Positions 34,320-45,308 of a stretch of 64,000 nucleotides of DNA are shown in pieces. Source of the DNA: Bidens hawaiensis (Eukaryota > Streptophyta > Magnoliopsida > Asterales > Asteraceae); the NCBI GenBank assembly GCA_021521415.1, contig JAIQDT010000169.1, positions 124,001 to 188,000 of the forward strand. Reading direction: 5' to 3'. A program made the position numbers and the translations under genes. How positions within the stretch are numbered: position 1 is the first letter of the stretch; each line of letters begins with the position of its first letter. A model generated the notes under the pieces. The model did not search any database. It saw only the letters and a program-made list of their open reading frames with translations, and was not told the origin of the DNA.

Positions 34320-35729
34320 AAATTGCTAAAATATTAGCATTATAACTAGTAAAGGGTTAATGTGAGGCGAAACCTCAAAGCACGACGAGTATCACGCACA
34401 ATCACATTAGACATGATGTATACACAAACAAAAACTTGAATCGACGACTCTTTGGTGATAATAATCAAGGTCAACTGTACTAAAAAGTCCTAACATGTAT
34501 TCACACATCGTATCATGGCAAATCAACCAAACATTCATCATACAACTCAACTTATGATCGCTTAGTTCACGAGACAGATTATAGCATGTACAAACTGATT
34601 TTATTAACTAAGAAAAGACTAAGTATAAATTCTACAAAATTTACCACAATAGAATATATGAATTAGGTTTCTCAAAAAAAATTTATTATATTTTTCTCAT
34701 ACATACAAAACTCACAATAATTTAAACATTACAGATATGTACCAACAGTTCACCAGATTGCACAACAAACACTTGTTTAATTGTTCTATCAACTCATTAA
34801 TCTAAATTGTGAAAGACCAATTGGGTTGTCTTCAAAACTCATAATACAACTTTCAGAACTGGAAACAACCCATTTGGTTTTGTCATTAGGGAGTTTTGGT
34901 GTCGGAAAGACAGGCCAAAATATAACTCCTCGAATCAGCTTTAACTAGTGTTTTTGTAAAATCATAAAACTATTCAAAATGCGTCCAAAAGTTACAAACT
35001 TTACCTTTCTGGAAACTAGACTCATAGTGCTATATCCTAGAATCAAAAATCGTTCAGTAATCATCGTTTAACATCAAGTTACATACCAATAAATAAACGA
35101 AAACGAATCTGTCAGCAAACTGTTGTCATCAAACAAGTGAAATATATACCTTTTTAGCGATGAAAGAAGATGTACTAAGCTTCAATTACAAGAGATAACA
35201 CTTAAAATTGAAAATCCCCATACTTTGTTCTTAGGGTTCTTCACACTCAGCACGAATCTGGCAAAAATCGAGATAGAATTGATGGAAACCGACACCACAC
35301 GTGAATTCCTCTCGTAAAAATAATTAGGTTAGAGCCCAGAATCAAAGGATTTGGTTAAGAATTGAGTGAGTTAGAGAATTAATGATTGAGGATTATGGTG
35401 GGTGTAAAGAGATGAAGAAGAAGAATAATAAGAATGAATGAAGAGAAAGAAATAAAGGTAGGTTAAATATGTGGTCAAATTAGATTTAAGAATGGGAGGG
35501 TAATTCAAAATTTTTTGAAGAAAAGAGTGGGGTGAATTTAATTTGAAATTTTGAGGGAAGTGAAATTAATATGAACTAAATAGAATTAATTTTTTTATTT
35601 TTTAATAATTAAAATAAATAGTTGTTAGTGTGAATATATATATATATATAACAACTAATTAAATCTTAAATAGTATAAGAAATTGTATTTTAAATATAAA
35701 AACTTATAAAATAAATACAAATGATATTT
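34320..35729. other. AT-rich stretch, no gene recognised
   Basis: It contains a segment (34383-34520) repeated at 37663-37830 and a short (TA)n run at 35636-35650. There is no ORF with a recognisable domain. It probably includes intron and flank sequence of the decayed CACTA element. Confidence 0.4.
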
Positions 35730-36690
35730 ATAGTTGCTCTAAAAGAGTTGTATAACAGTGTAGTAATCAGTGTTAACGCCCAATAAACCATACTTTCATT
35801 AGTGGGTCATACTAGTTCTTGATCGGTGTTAGTGTCTCATTATAGCATCTATCATGTCACAGTTGCTCTAAAAGAGTTGTATAGGAGTGTCATTAATCAT
35901 GGTTAGGTGTTAACGTCTGAAACACACCATACTTCCGTCAATATGCCTTATTTGGCCTTGATTTGTGTCAATGGCCCAACATGTTATACATTCATCAGTG
36001 GGCCTTGATTGGTATTAGTGGTCATTATAGCATCTATCATGTCCCCGTTGCTACAAGAGGGTTGTATATGAGTGTAGTGAGCCATAGACATGTGTCAATG
36101 CCCGATAACATGTCATACTTTTATTAATGGGCAATATTGGGCCTTGATTGTTGTTAATGGACCAATATATCTATATCATGTCATAGTTAATTTAACAGGT
36201 TATATAGGAGTGTAGTGACTCGTAGTTGGTGTTAACGCCCAATAGCATGTCATACTTTGCATTAATGGGCCGTCTTGGGCCTTGATTGTTGTTAGTGACC
36301 CATTGTAGTCTCTATCATATCGTAGTTGCTCTAAAAGGGTTGAATATGAGTTTAGTGAGTCATAGTTTGGTTAACGCCCAATAATATGATGGGCCTTGTT
36401 GGACCTTAACTGGTGTTTGTGGCCCATTATAGCCTTTATCACATCATAGTTTCTCTAAGAAGGTTGTATAGGAATGTCATTAGTCATAGTTAGATGTTAA
36501 TGGCCGATAATATGTGATACTTTCATCAATAGGTCCTATTGGGCCTTGTTGGTGTTAGTGGCCCATTATAGCCTTTTTCATGTCATAGTTGCTCTAATGG
36601 GCCATATTAGGGCTTGAAATCTCTTAGTGGCCTATTATGGCATGTCATATGTAAAATTAGATATTTAAGGGTTATATTGTCTTATAGGGA
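35730..36690. repeat. Tandem satellite-like array, about seven degenerate units
   Basis: Units carry GTTGCTCTAAAAGAGTTGTATA, then GAGTGTAGTGA, GTGTTAACGCCCAATA, CATACTTTCATTA, TGGGCC and GTTAGTGGCCCATTATAG in order. Unit starts are near 35736, 35861, 36049, 36185, 36325, 36448 and 36589; spacing is uneven (about 120-190 bp). There is no coding potential. Confidence 0.7.
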
Positions 36691-36839
36691 GTCATATTAG
36701 ACCATAATAGACAAAAACAAGTCATACATGTCTTAATGGACCATATTGTGTCTTAAAATCTATAATGGCCCATTATGCATATAATTTTAAATTTTGTCTT
36801 AAGAGGTACAACCAGCCTAACCCGTCGATATACATTAAT

Positions 36840-37040
36840 CATAGGGGTGGCAAATAGGTTGGGTTGGGTTGAAACGGGTTATGGGTCCGAACGGGTTACT
36901 GGTCGAAAAGGGTCATGGTCGGAACGGGTCAATTAAAAAAAGGGTTGTTATGGTTCGGGTCGGAATGGGTCAGGGTCAAAAGGTTCGGGTCATAACGGGT
37001 CCGGGTCAAAATGGGTCAAGGTCGGAACGGGTCTAAACGG
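36840..37040. repeat. GGGTC-rich run, possible hAT-type terminus
   Basis: It begins TAGGGGTGGCAAATAGG and continues with many degenerate GGGTC/AACGGG words. TAGGGGTGGCAA-like ends occur in plant hAT elements, but I found no partner end or 8-bp duplication. Confidence 0.35.
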
Positions 37041-37204
37041 GTTTCGGATCGTTAAAAACGAAAAAAGTAAAAAAAACAAAAAAAACTAAAACGTTTTCTC
37101 CCGTGTCAACGTTCAGCATAAAAATACTAAAAATGAGCCTAAATCGAAACCCAACTCGTCGAGTACAAACACTCGTGTTAGCTCGTTTAAGCAATTTTTA
37201 GTTC

Positions 37205-37455
37205 GTATCAGCACTTAACAGCTCGTTTTTATAGCAAACAGCATGTTAAACAGCTCGTTTTAGCGAGTTTTCAATTCGTTTCAGCACTTAACAGTTCGTT
37301 TTTATAGCAAACAACATGTTTCAGCGAGTTTTCAGTTTGTTTCAGCACTTAACAGCTCGTTTTTACAGCAAACATCATGTTAAACAGCTCGTTTCAGCGA
37401 TTTTCAGCCCGTTTCAGCACTTAACAGCTCGTTTCGGCACTTAACAGATCGTTTT
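37205..37455. repeat. Tandem repeat, 60-73 bp unit
   Basis: Four starts of CAGCACTTAACAG(C/T)TCGTTT are seen, with internal TATAGCAAACA(G/A)CATGTT and CAGCGAGTTTTCA blocks. Unit length varies by an internal TTAAACAGCTCG segment. Confidence 0.75.
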
Positions 37456-37662
37456 AACGCGTTTTGACCAATTTTGCAGCAATTCAGCTATAAAAAATCT
37501 GCAGTTCAGCTCGTTTTTTCCCGTTTCAGTAGGTTACATAACAAATACTTCAAAACGTTTTGTGTTTTCAATCCAGAAAACAAGTATAGGCAAACGTTTA
37601 GTGTTTTCAAAACCAGTATTTAATCAAAACCAAATGAATGCATTTGACTCGCTTACTGTTAC

Positions 37663-37830
37663 CTAGTACAAGTGTTGTACGCTATGAGAATATGTTCAAC
37701 AACACATGACCACGTATGAACTCACACACAAACACAAACTTGACCCGACAAATCGTTGGTGATAATAAGTAATGTCAACAATACCAAAGTCCTTAAATGT
37801 ATCCACACATCATATCATGGCAAATCATTA
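37663..37830. repeat. Direct repeat of 34383-34520
   Basis: Shared blocks include TTGGTGATAATAA, GTCAAC and CACACATC(G/A)TATCATGGCAAATCA; similarity by eye is about 75% over 95 bp. Both copies are in the same orientation, 3.3 kb apart. The family is unknown. Confidence 0.55.
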
Positions 37831-37999
37831 TAAAAAATCTTGGATTATTATTATTACCATCTTTTTCATATTATGTTTTTTTTAATTAACTAATAAAAAT
37901 AAAGCAATGAATGTTTTAATTAAATAAAATTTATTAAAAGAGTTAAACACTTTGAAAACCTTTTAAACTATTTTTAATTTGTGTTTTAATTATATTAAA

Positions 38000-39631
38000 C
38001 ATGATTTAATTTATTAAATTCTATAATCCATAACCACTCTAAAAAATTCACTATAAAAGGAGGACTAATCCTCCATCTTTTTCACAACTCAATACATTCT
38101 TTTTTTTAAGTTTAAGACAAGTAAGTTTTTTACCATTTCATGCATTTTATATCTTTTGTTTTGATATTACCTTGAATGTTCATACTTGTTCATAAGTTGT
38201 TCTTCATGATCATGTTACTTTTATCATAAAAATATTATATTTATTATATTTTGGTTTTAAGAATGATTATGGTTATGGATATCGAAGATAAACACTTTGA
38301 TTTTTCTAAATCTTGGATCAAACCTAGTTATTTTGCAAGAACAAGCATGAATATATATTTATCTAAATCTTATGATCCGTTTATCATCATAACTTATAAA
38401 CTTTCTTTTAAATAAGATGATTTATAAAAATTCTTTTATTTAAAATATTTTTCAATAGATATAACATACTTCATATCTTTAAATTAATCATTGAGTAAAT
38501 TAATTATTGTTTATTTTATTTCAACATAACTAATATTTTTTATTTCTTTAAAAGAATTCATGCAAAACATTTAAGTTAATTAATTATGTTGCTAGAATAA
38601 AATAAAACATTTAATCATTAATTGTTATTAATATTGATATTTAATCTTATATTAACAAGTTAAAATTATTTATCTACAAATCATCTTCAACTAATAAACA
38701 TCAAATGTATAAACTTTATTCATTTTTGTTAAACTCATTAAAAATCCCCAAGTCCCCATTTTCCATAAGTTAATGAAATAGATATTTCAATAATACATCA
38801 TTTCTAAAACTAATATTATTTAACTTTTATAATCCCAATCCCGATAGTTAGTCTTTAAATTTTGTATTTCCTTTTTAATTATAGTTCGATCGTTTCAATT
38901 TCCTTAAACTCGCTTTTGGTTATTATTTCAAGTTGTCTTCAATCTCAAAGGTGAGTTTCTCACACCCCCTTTTTACCCTTTTTAACTATTTTGGGGGTAG
39001 CATATATATCCTATCAATAATTCAATTTCGTTTATTCATTATTTACAAACTACAATTCGCTACATGGACTTGTGTGTTTATTGGCTTACTTGCTCAAAGA
39101 TTACGTGCTCATGGTTTCCTCATTAAGTATGATCATACGCCCCCCTATGCACTCAGGAGCTCGATGTTATGAGTGGAATAGGGACCCCGATCCGAGTACG
39201 TTGGTTGTTACCAACGGAAAGGACACTTACTTGCGCTATTATCTGAGTACATTGGTGCACAATCCCAACTGGAAAGGACCTTACTTGCTCATTTACACTT
39301 GTTCATGGAATTGTAGATTTTTATGTACTTATATCAAAACTTGTGTGAACTCACCAACTATTTAATTAGTTGACTTTATTTTATATATATGCTACAGGTA
39401 CTTTCATTAGAGGATGAAATGACGAAGATAATAGAAGTTAGGTTATTTAAATAATAAACAAGAAGATGTTTGTTTTGTTCAATTTCCATTGTGTTTGTTC
39501 ATTTGAAATAACTTGAGTACTTGATGCTTTGGAATGAATTAATGATAATATTATCACTTAATAGTGTCACATGTGTTTTGAGCAATCTGTACATCACACT
39601 CAGGCGTTTCTCCTTTAGCCGGGGTGTTACA
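38000..39631 (+). mobile_element. Gypsy LTR, 3' end defined (GGGGTGTTACA)
   Basis: The sequence ends CCGGGGTGTTACA at 39631. It has a TATA box (TATAAAAG, 38052-38059) followed by a leader, and AAGGTGAGTTTCTCACACC near 38948, equivalent to the AGGTGAGTTTC block in the solo LTR near 9010. The start is not located; it may lie at about 37830. ORFs within (38933-39365) have no recognisable domain. Confidence 0.5.
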
Positions 39632-40429
39632 TGTCGGGATGTCGAAAAGTGGTCGGGTCAGAAAATGCCTAGACCCAATTTAGAACGAAACATTTTGTGA
39701 AGAAAACCTATCGCGATACGCGATGACCTTCTTCACATATCCATCGCGTATCGCTAAGGAGTTGGGGATCCCTAACATTGTGATGTCATCGCGATACGCG
39801 ATGACGTCATTCAATGCCCATCACGTGTAGCGATCTGTCAAAACCCTAATTACAATTAAATTGGGTCGCTATACGCGACCCTGGTGCAGTTAACCCATCG
39901 TGTATCACGATGGGTCATAAAAAATCCGGAAAAAAATAATAAAACCAGTGTCTTCCCTTCTTCCCCTTCACTTATTCATCTTCCTCTTGCCGTCCACAAC
40001 CACTGTCATCCCTTACAGCACCCATTTCCGTTCATCATCAATCCATCACACCACTCACCGCCATGCACCACCACTGTCATCCATCACACCACTCACCGCC
40101 GCTTCACTAACACATCCATCACCGTACACCACAATCAACATCCACCACCATTCACCCACCACCACATCACCATCATCAACACCGTCGTACCACCACCATT
40201 CATCCATCGCCGTCTCCGCCGTCCGGTCCCGTTCACCACCGCCATCCGCCACCAGTTACCACCACCACCACAGTTACCGTCCACCGTCTCCCCTAGCAGC
40301 GGGGTCTAGGGGGAAGCCCCTAGTAGGGTCCAAGGGGCAAAGCCCCTTGCTTGGGTCGACTTGGAAAAATTTATTTTCATTAACAATCCTTTTCTAAAAG
40401 TTTATCAGAAAATTCTAAGTCTGGGATAT
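39632..40429 (-). repeat. LTR-like block: palindromes, CAC-rich tract, GC module
   Basis: It starts TGTCGGGATGTCG directly after the gypsy LTR end. It contains inverted words such as ATCGCGATACGCGATGA (39709-39905, several copies with flanks), a low-complexity CCA/CAC-rich tract (39950-40280) and the GC-rich module at 40279-40350. The overlapping ORFs at 39884-40397 are His/Pro/Thr-rich translations of the tract and are not credible genes. It may be the outer part of the LTR cut by Sire-B; this is uncertain. Confidence 0.4.
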
Positions 40430-40762
40430 TCTAATCAAATCCTCAGTCTATTCGAATGGCAGATTCTATTCGAATGGTTTGTCTATTCGAATGGATTTTC
40501 TAATCGAATTAACCCTCTATTCGAATGGATCCTTCATTCGAATCAACCATCTATTCGAATCAAACTTCTATTCGAATGGAATCTCCATTCGAATCAACAT
40601 TCTATTCTGATCAACCTATATTCGAATCAACTTCTATTCGAATGGATACACCATTCGAATCAACCTTCCATTCGAGACCTTTATTTGAATCAAACTTCTA
40701 TTCGAATAGACCCTCCATTCGAATCAACCTATATTCGAATCAACTTCTATTCGAATGGATAC
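40430..40762 (-). repeat. TTCGAA palindrome array, probable Sire-D LTR part
   Basis: Fifteen copies of TTCGAA, mostly as TATTCGAATGGA or CATTCGAATCAA, lie in 330 bp. The array ends at the Sire-B boundary. On the other side of Sire-B (53906-54128) the sequence has AACGAATTAGCACATTCG and then the Sire-D LTR terminus, so I infer this is the rest of that LTR. The ORFs at 40361-40861 are translations of the repeat. Confidence 0.5.
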
Positions 40763-41165
40763 TGTAGGTTCCCAGCCGGATCTACACAAGAGTATCTCGT
40801 AACACGAGGGTGCGGAATCCCCACGTATACGATACGAGTGTCGAGACAATTAATACATTGACTATGAACAAACACACGAGAACAAAAGATAATACTTGAT
40901 ATACTGCAAAGTGAAAACCAACACGTAACACAAGTGTTACAAAACGGTCGTCCAAATTTATGTCTACATATGCCGAAGTTACAATTTATATAATATGATA
41001 ACTTCGCCCAACAGGCTAGGCAAAGTTATCATAACTTCGCTCAACAAGTTCGCTAAACACAAAGGCGAACCTATAAGACCAAGTTCAACACAAAACAAAC
41101 AATTTAAAACGATTACAGACACAAATAAACACGAGATACTGAACTACTGGCATCATGCACCAACA
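40763..41165 (-). repeat. Sire-B 3' LTR (403 bp)
   Basis: Termini TGTAGGTTCCC and GCACCAACA. The internal palindrome at 40997-41030 has arms GATAACTTCGCC and GGCAAAGTTATC (one mismatch). Compared with the 5' LTR, the first 70 bp are nearly identical and the middle is much diverged. Confidence 0.85.
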
Positions 41166-41324
41166 GACTCCCCTTGGCAGTAGCTTCATATCTCTATCTT
41201 CTTTCTCATGTCTTGTAATCCAAAAAATCATGTACCCACCGTCTTCAAGCATGAACGCCCTGTCTCACACAGACAGAGACCACCCTCTGGTATTTCTTAT
41301 CATTGAGTAACTTCCATCACAGCT

Positions 41325-41775
41325 TCAGCAGTCTGGCAGTCGACATACCATCACCTGAGATCCTTCAATGCATCTTGAGGCATAATCTTTATTGCATCCT
41401 GAGGAAGAATCACCCAACACATTATCCTCCAGTATCTCACCTTCCTCTAAGTCAGACCGGAACAGAGGACTCCCCCTGAGATGTGGAAGCCCCAAGATAT
41501 TGTGAAGTTCTTGGCAGCTCACCACCTGCACCTTTCGATGCATTGGGATCATCGTCTCTGTCTTGTCTCTTCTTTGTCCTCAGCTTATCACCCTTGCAAC
41601 TAGTCTCCCCCAGAGACACAATCTGCTCGGAATCCATCAGAGAAGTACCAAACGCAAACGGCATATGATAAATATCCTTAATCAGTGAACAAAACCAGGT
41701 TTGATCAAGGTTGATTCTGAGAGTAAATTCGCCGAGGGTTTTAAGAGTAAAAAAGGTTTGACCGATTTTGACCAA
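41325..41775 (-). pseudogene. Extra-ORF fragment next to the 3' LTR (Sire-B)
   Basis: A minus-strand frame (41775-41452) has LGETSCKGDKLRTKK, DDPNASKGAGGELPRT and GASTSQGES, almost the same as residues in the 44186-45055 frame (GETSCKGDELRTKK, DDPNASKGAGGELPRTEQ, TSTSQGES). It is a truncated second copy of the low-complexity middle of the extra ORF. Its upstream codons come from spacer DNA. No function is expected. Confidence 0.65.
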
Positions 41776-42347
41776 AGTCTGATTTTTAAGAGTAACCCTA
41801 GCTTTATTTTAAACAAAAGCAAAACAAGAAAAAATAAAATAATACAGAACAAAATCAATAAAAACAGACGGGATCAAATTTTAGTCTTGAAGGAACCCTG
41901 CATGTTTTTAGAAAAGATCCTAATAGGAATCATGCTGATTAAGAGGCTGTCACACAGATCCATGTTCAGCGATATTATGACATAGAGAAACAGGTTGTAG
42001 GCAGGTATAAAACTTAGTATGGTTTTCATTGCTTCTGTGATACGGATTAGGTTCAATTAAGCTCAAAATTTAGATGGAAATCACATGAGAGATTGTGATG
42101 CCTCCTATCTATTCTCAAGGCGTATTTGGCTTTCCCAAGTCACCCCGAGTTGACTTCGACCCGTAGTGTCTGATTAATCAATAAGCACATGTCGATCTTT
42201 GGAGTCTTCTTCCAGTTCTTCATACTTTGAAATATTCGTTCTTGCCTCTTTCTAGATATTAGTAATAAAAGAAGCTTCAGAAGGCTTTAACAATAATACT
42301 TTTTTTTAGAACAACTTTGTAAGAAGTTTCAATACGATGTTTAAAAG

Positions 42348-43043
42348 AAAATTGATCCAACCTTGGAAAGTGATAGATAAACTGATTTTGTGTGCTTAAC
42401 TGGTGAAGTTATTAAGTCTAAAAGACTCTAGAATAGTCATTGTATGTTATGGTAGCTTTCTATGGTGCGTAAAAGTAGAAGTGATACAAACTAAATCTTC
42501 TCGATTTAATGTGGAGAATCATACTGAGTTGTGCATGTCTCCACATACATCTTTCCGAATGATAGGCAGAAAAGATCATTGCAGGTACTTAACACTAGAA
42601 TAGTCATTGTATGTTATGGTAGCTTTCTATGGTGCGTAAAAGTAGAAGTGATACAAACTAAATCTTCTCGATTTAATGTGGAGAATCATACTGAGTTGTG
42701 CATGTCTCCACATACATCTTTCCGAATGATAGGCAGAAAAGATCATTGCAGGTACTTAACACTATCTTTGCGGGAATCAGAACACTCACGGGCTCGTGTA
42801 TGACTGGGTAATCACTTTTCTGCCTATCATTCGGAAAGATGTATGTGGAGACATGCACAACTCAGTATGATTCTCCACATTAAATCGAGAAGATTTAGTT
42901 TGTATGACTTCTACTTTTACGCAACATAGAAAGCTACCATAACATACAATGACTATTCTAGAGTCTTTTAGACCTAATAACTTCACCAGTCAAGCACACA
43001 AAATCAGTTTATCTATCACTTTCCAAGGTTGGATCAATTTTCT
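42348..43043. repeat. Foldback inverted repeat with 167-bp tandem duplication
   Basis: The left arm (about 42348-42580) is the reverse complement of the right arm (about 42815-43043) with few changes. The left arm's inner part is duplicated in tandem: CTAGAATAGTCAT starts at 42428 and 42595, a 167-bp offset, and the two copies look almost identical. The right arm has the orientation of the homologous spacer at 48730-49030, so the left arm is the inverted newcomer. Confidence 0.85.
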
Positions 43044-43125
43044 TTTAAACATCGTATTGAAACTTCTTACAAAGCTATAGACTTGAAAAAATTATATCAT
43101 CTCCCAAAAAAAATTTTAAATTCTA

Positions 43126-43400
43126 GCGCCCCGATCAAGTCAAAGTCTTTAGGTAAACGGCTATCCTGAAGATCCAATGGATCAGCCGGACCACCCACAT
43201 ACGAGTATGTGTCCTTATAACTAAGTATGAACGACTAATTTTAAGCGAAAGAATAAAAACCCATTGTAAACCGCCCCAGTCACTTTCAGTCATCTGGCTA
43301 ACGGCTATCCTTACAATCTACAAGTAGATGCAAGGACCAAACATATTCATGGAATATGTCCTTCAGACTTGAGCAACCGACATAATTTTAAGCGATAGTG
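43126..43400 (-). ncRNA. Tandem double-hairpin module (Sire-B, second set)
   Basis: Two units. Unit 1 (plus-strand order): GCCCCGATCAAGTCAAAG, CGGCTATCCTGAA, hairpin GATCC/GGATC (43171-43183), CCGGACC, hairpin CACATAC/GTATGTG (43196-43211), TCCTT, ACGACTAATTTTAAGCGAAAG. Unit 2: GCCCCAGTCACTTTCAG, CGGCTATCC, hairpin ATCTAC/GTAGAT (43316-43329), AAGGACC, hairpin ACATATTC/GAATATGT (43341-43359), CCTT, CCGACATAATTTTAAGCGA. It begins about 35 nt after the RNase H stop. Confidence 0.75.
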
Positions 43401-43434
43401 ATGTTTTTTTTAAGAAAACACAAAGAAAACAAGG

Positions 43435-43800
43435 TTACTCGGGATTGATCATCCCATTTAGCTCAACAAGGTTTTGAAAAAGGGATCGGTCAAACGCTTT
43501 TGTAAAAAGATCGGAAAAATTATCCAGAGAATCAACCTTTTCAAGCCCGATTAATTCGTTCTCAGCACAATCCACGGGTTGTCTTTTATCTTGAACCTTT
43601 GAGTTATGCGTGAGACTCTCTTCTTCGACAATTTGCATCTGACTGTCCATCCTTTCTTCCATATCAAAGCCTGAAATACTCTTTCCACTTTATCTGGCAA
43701 ACACAACTCTTCCTCCATGTACAGCCTTCTAATCACGTAACAATTTCTTGTTACCAGTCATGTGCCGGGAACAGCCACTGTCAACAACCCACATATTGTT
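43435..43800 (-). pseudogene. Protease start fused to RNase H end (Sire-B, second set)
   Basis: Element sense starts with the protease (VDSGCSRHMTGNKKLLRD, about 43735-43790), immediately hit by a stop where the first set has W. A diverged remainder of the protease follows (GGRVVFAR, then MQIVEEES). It jumps near 43580 to the RNase H C-terminus (LEKVDSLDNFSDLFTKAFDR, LVELNGMINPE, ending at 43435). Integrase, RT and most of RNase H are gone. The deletion is larger than, and distinct from, that in the first set. Confidence 0.7.
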
Positions 43801-43829
43801 TACAGCCCTGTTCGACTGTTCCTGCACAA

Positions 43830-44500
43830 TTAAAGAAATAGATTAAAATCTGGGGACCCAAGACCTTCTGGTCTTGGGTTGAGTAAACCTGTTATCCGGC
43901 ATCCAGTACCTTGGTTGCCCAAAGTCAGTTTGAAGATAGTTTCTATAAGTTCTGAACGAAAACTTCTAGAGGACTGGCTATGAGGCCATCCAAACCTTCG
44001 TGAATTAATTGAATTATACTTGTTGGTTTGGTAGTTCACTGGGAAAAAACGAGACTGATTTCTTTGAAATCTTGGATTAGTCCAATGGTTGAAATTTGGT
44101 GTGTTCACATTCTTACCAGCATCATAATTAGTATTCGTTTTATTCTCAGTTTTAGGAGGCCTCATATTTCTAGATTTTCTCTGTTTCAGAGGACAATCAG
44201 CGACAAGGTGTCCCACTCTGTTGCATCTGAAACAACTTCTGTTCGAACTATTTTGGTTGTTTTGAACTTTCGTCTCAAAAGTTGTTGCAGATGTCGAGGT
44301 TGCGTTACTACCCGTTTGTCTAACATAGGGTGGACGAACGGATTTAGGGAAGATTTATTTTCATCAGGCTTATAGTCCTCCCCTCGTTTTAGTAACACAA
44401 CCTTTTCTTCTATCTCATCCGATTCGGACGTCTTGTCCGAATTTGACGACAGAGAACTAGGGATAGAACTTGTGACATTTGAACTTGTCTTACTTGTTTC
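43830..44500 (-). pseudogene. Gag C-terminal part, second set (Sire-B)
   Basis: Two overlapping frames spell SNVTSSIPSSLSSNSDKTSE, VLLKRGEDYKPDENKSSLNP, a zinc-knuckle region (HLVADCPLKQRKSRNMRPPK follows its first cysteines), and HWTNPRFQRNQSRFFPVNYQ to ESPDFNLFL-like ends. They match the 50368-50985 gag of the first set residue by residue in long stretches. One frameshift separates the knuckle from the earlier part. The upstream gag half is missing; the frame runs straight on from the extra ORF at VNESETSK. Confidence 0.75.
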
Positions 44501-45308
44501 ACTCTCATTAACTTCAGTTTCTTCATCATCCACAACCACAACATCTTCACCACCTGATCCACCTGTTGTACCAATTGACTCCCCCTGAGATGTGGAAGTC
44601 CCAAGAGTTTGTTCAGTTCTTGGCAACTCACCACCTGCACCTTTCGATGCGTTGGGATCATCGTGTCTATCATGACTCTTCTTTGTTCTCAACTCGTCGC
44701 CCTTGCAGCTCGTCTCCCCATGAGATGCTAAGAACTGCTTTAGAGCATCAAAAAGTTTACCATGTTCAACAAGGAGGGACGATTGGATCTGATTCTCTGC
44801 TACAAGGCGCTGGATATCTTGAGTCTGGATTAGATTGATTCTTGACTGTTCAGCAAAGACCCGTTCAAGAGCAGCTATCCTTTCAGAATCGGATAAGGTA
44901 GCATCAAAATCAAACCGCATATGAGAAACGTCTTGAGCAAAAGGTGGAGGTATTCCCAAACTAGCTGGAGTGTCAGATGCAGACTGAAAAGTAACTGCGG
45001 GTGACAGATAACCCCGCAGTAGCAGCCAACGTCGACTCAACAAATCTTGCAACAACCTCCGATGGAGTAACAGTAGGAGGTGGAAAGGGAACTATCTCCG
45101 GAGCCGAAAACTGAAACGTGGTTGGTGTAATACCAAATGATGATGATGTCACCACGGGTACACTGGAGGTGATCGGTACTGTTACAGTCATCGAAGCCGG
45201 AACCATGGTCATACCAGATAACGAGGGTGGAGAGAAACGAACCACCCTTGAGCTTTCACCAGCTCCCGAACCCTCACCAGTTCTGGCACTCTTTGATCGA
45301 CGTAGCAA
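44501..45308 (-). pseudogene. Extra ORF middle region, fused to gag (Sire-B)
   Basis: It continues the extra ORF after an in-frame TAG (ELD-stop-LLRRSKSARTGEGSG). A Ser/Thr/Pro/Val-rich stretch follows (to about 44990), then after a shift SDSERIAALERVFAEQSRIN and IQRLVAENQIQSSLLVEHGK, a heptad pattern that looks like a coiled coil, and GGELPRTEQTLGTSTSQ. At about 44500 it passes directly into gag through VNESETSK, a sequence also present in gag (EVNKSETSKS), so the join probably used that similarity. The C-terminal domain seen in Sire-A and Sire-C is lost here. Confidence 0.65.

Larger units (their letters stand above)
41830..43434 (-). other. Second spacer of Sire-B with foldback and double-hairpin module
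   Basis: It is homologous to the first spacer (48060-49414): the blocks AGTCTTGA, CCTGCATGTTTT, AACAGGTTGTA, TTAGTATGGTTTTCAT and ATTGTGATGCCT are shared in order. It holds a large inverted repeat (42348-43043) and a tandem double-hairpin module (43126-43400). No credible ORF is seen; frames at 42403-42986 arise from the foldback copies. Confidence 0.65.

Noticed and set aside
39884..40397. Two overlapping 140-150 residue ORFs rich in His, Pro and Thr
   Set aside because: They translate a CCA/CAC-rich low-complexity tract inside an LTR-like block, in two frames at once, with no domain.
40361..40861. 166-residue ORF with repeated SNQ/FEW/SIR words
   Set aside because: It is the translation of the TTCGAATGG palindrome array and runs into the Sire-B LTR.
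42403..42986. Several 60-90 residue ORFs sharing FRMIGRKDHCRYL-like text
   Set aside because: They are repeats of the same non-coding spacer block created by the foldback and its tandem copy.
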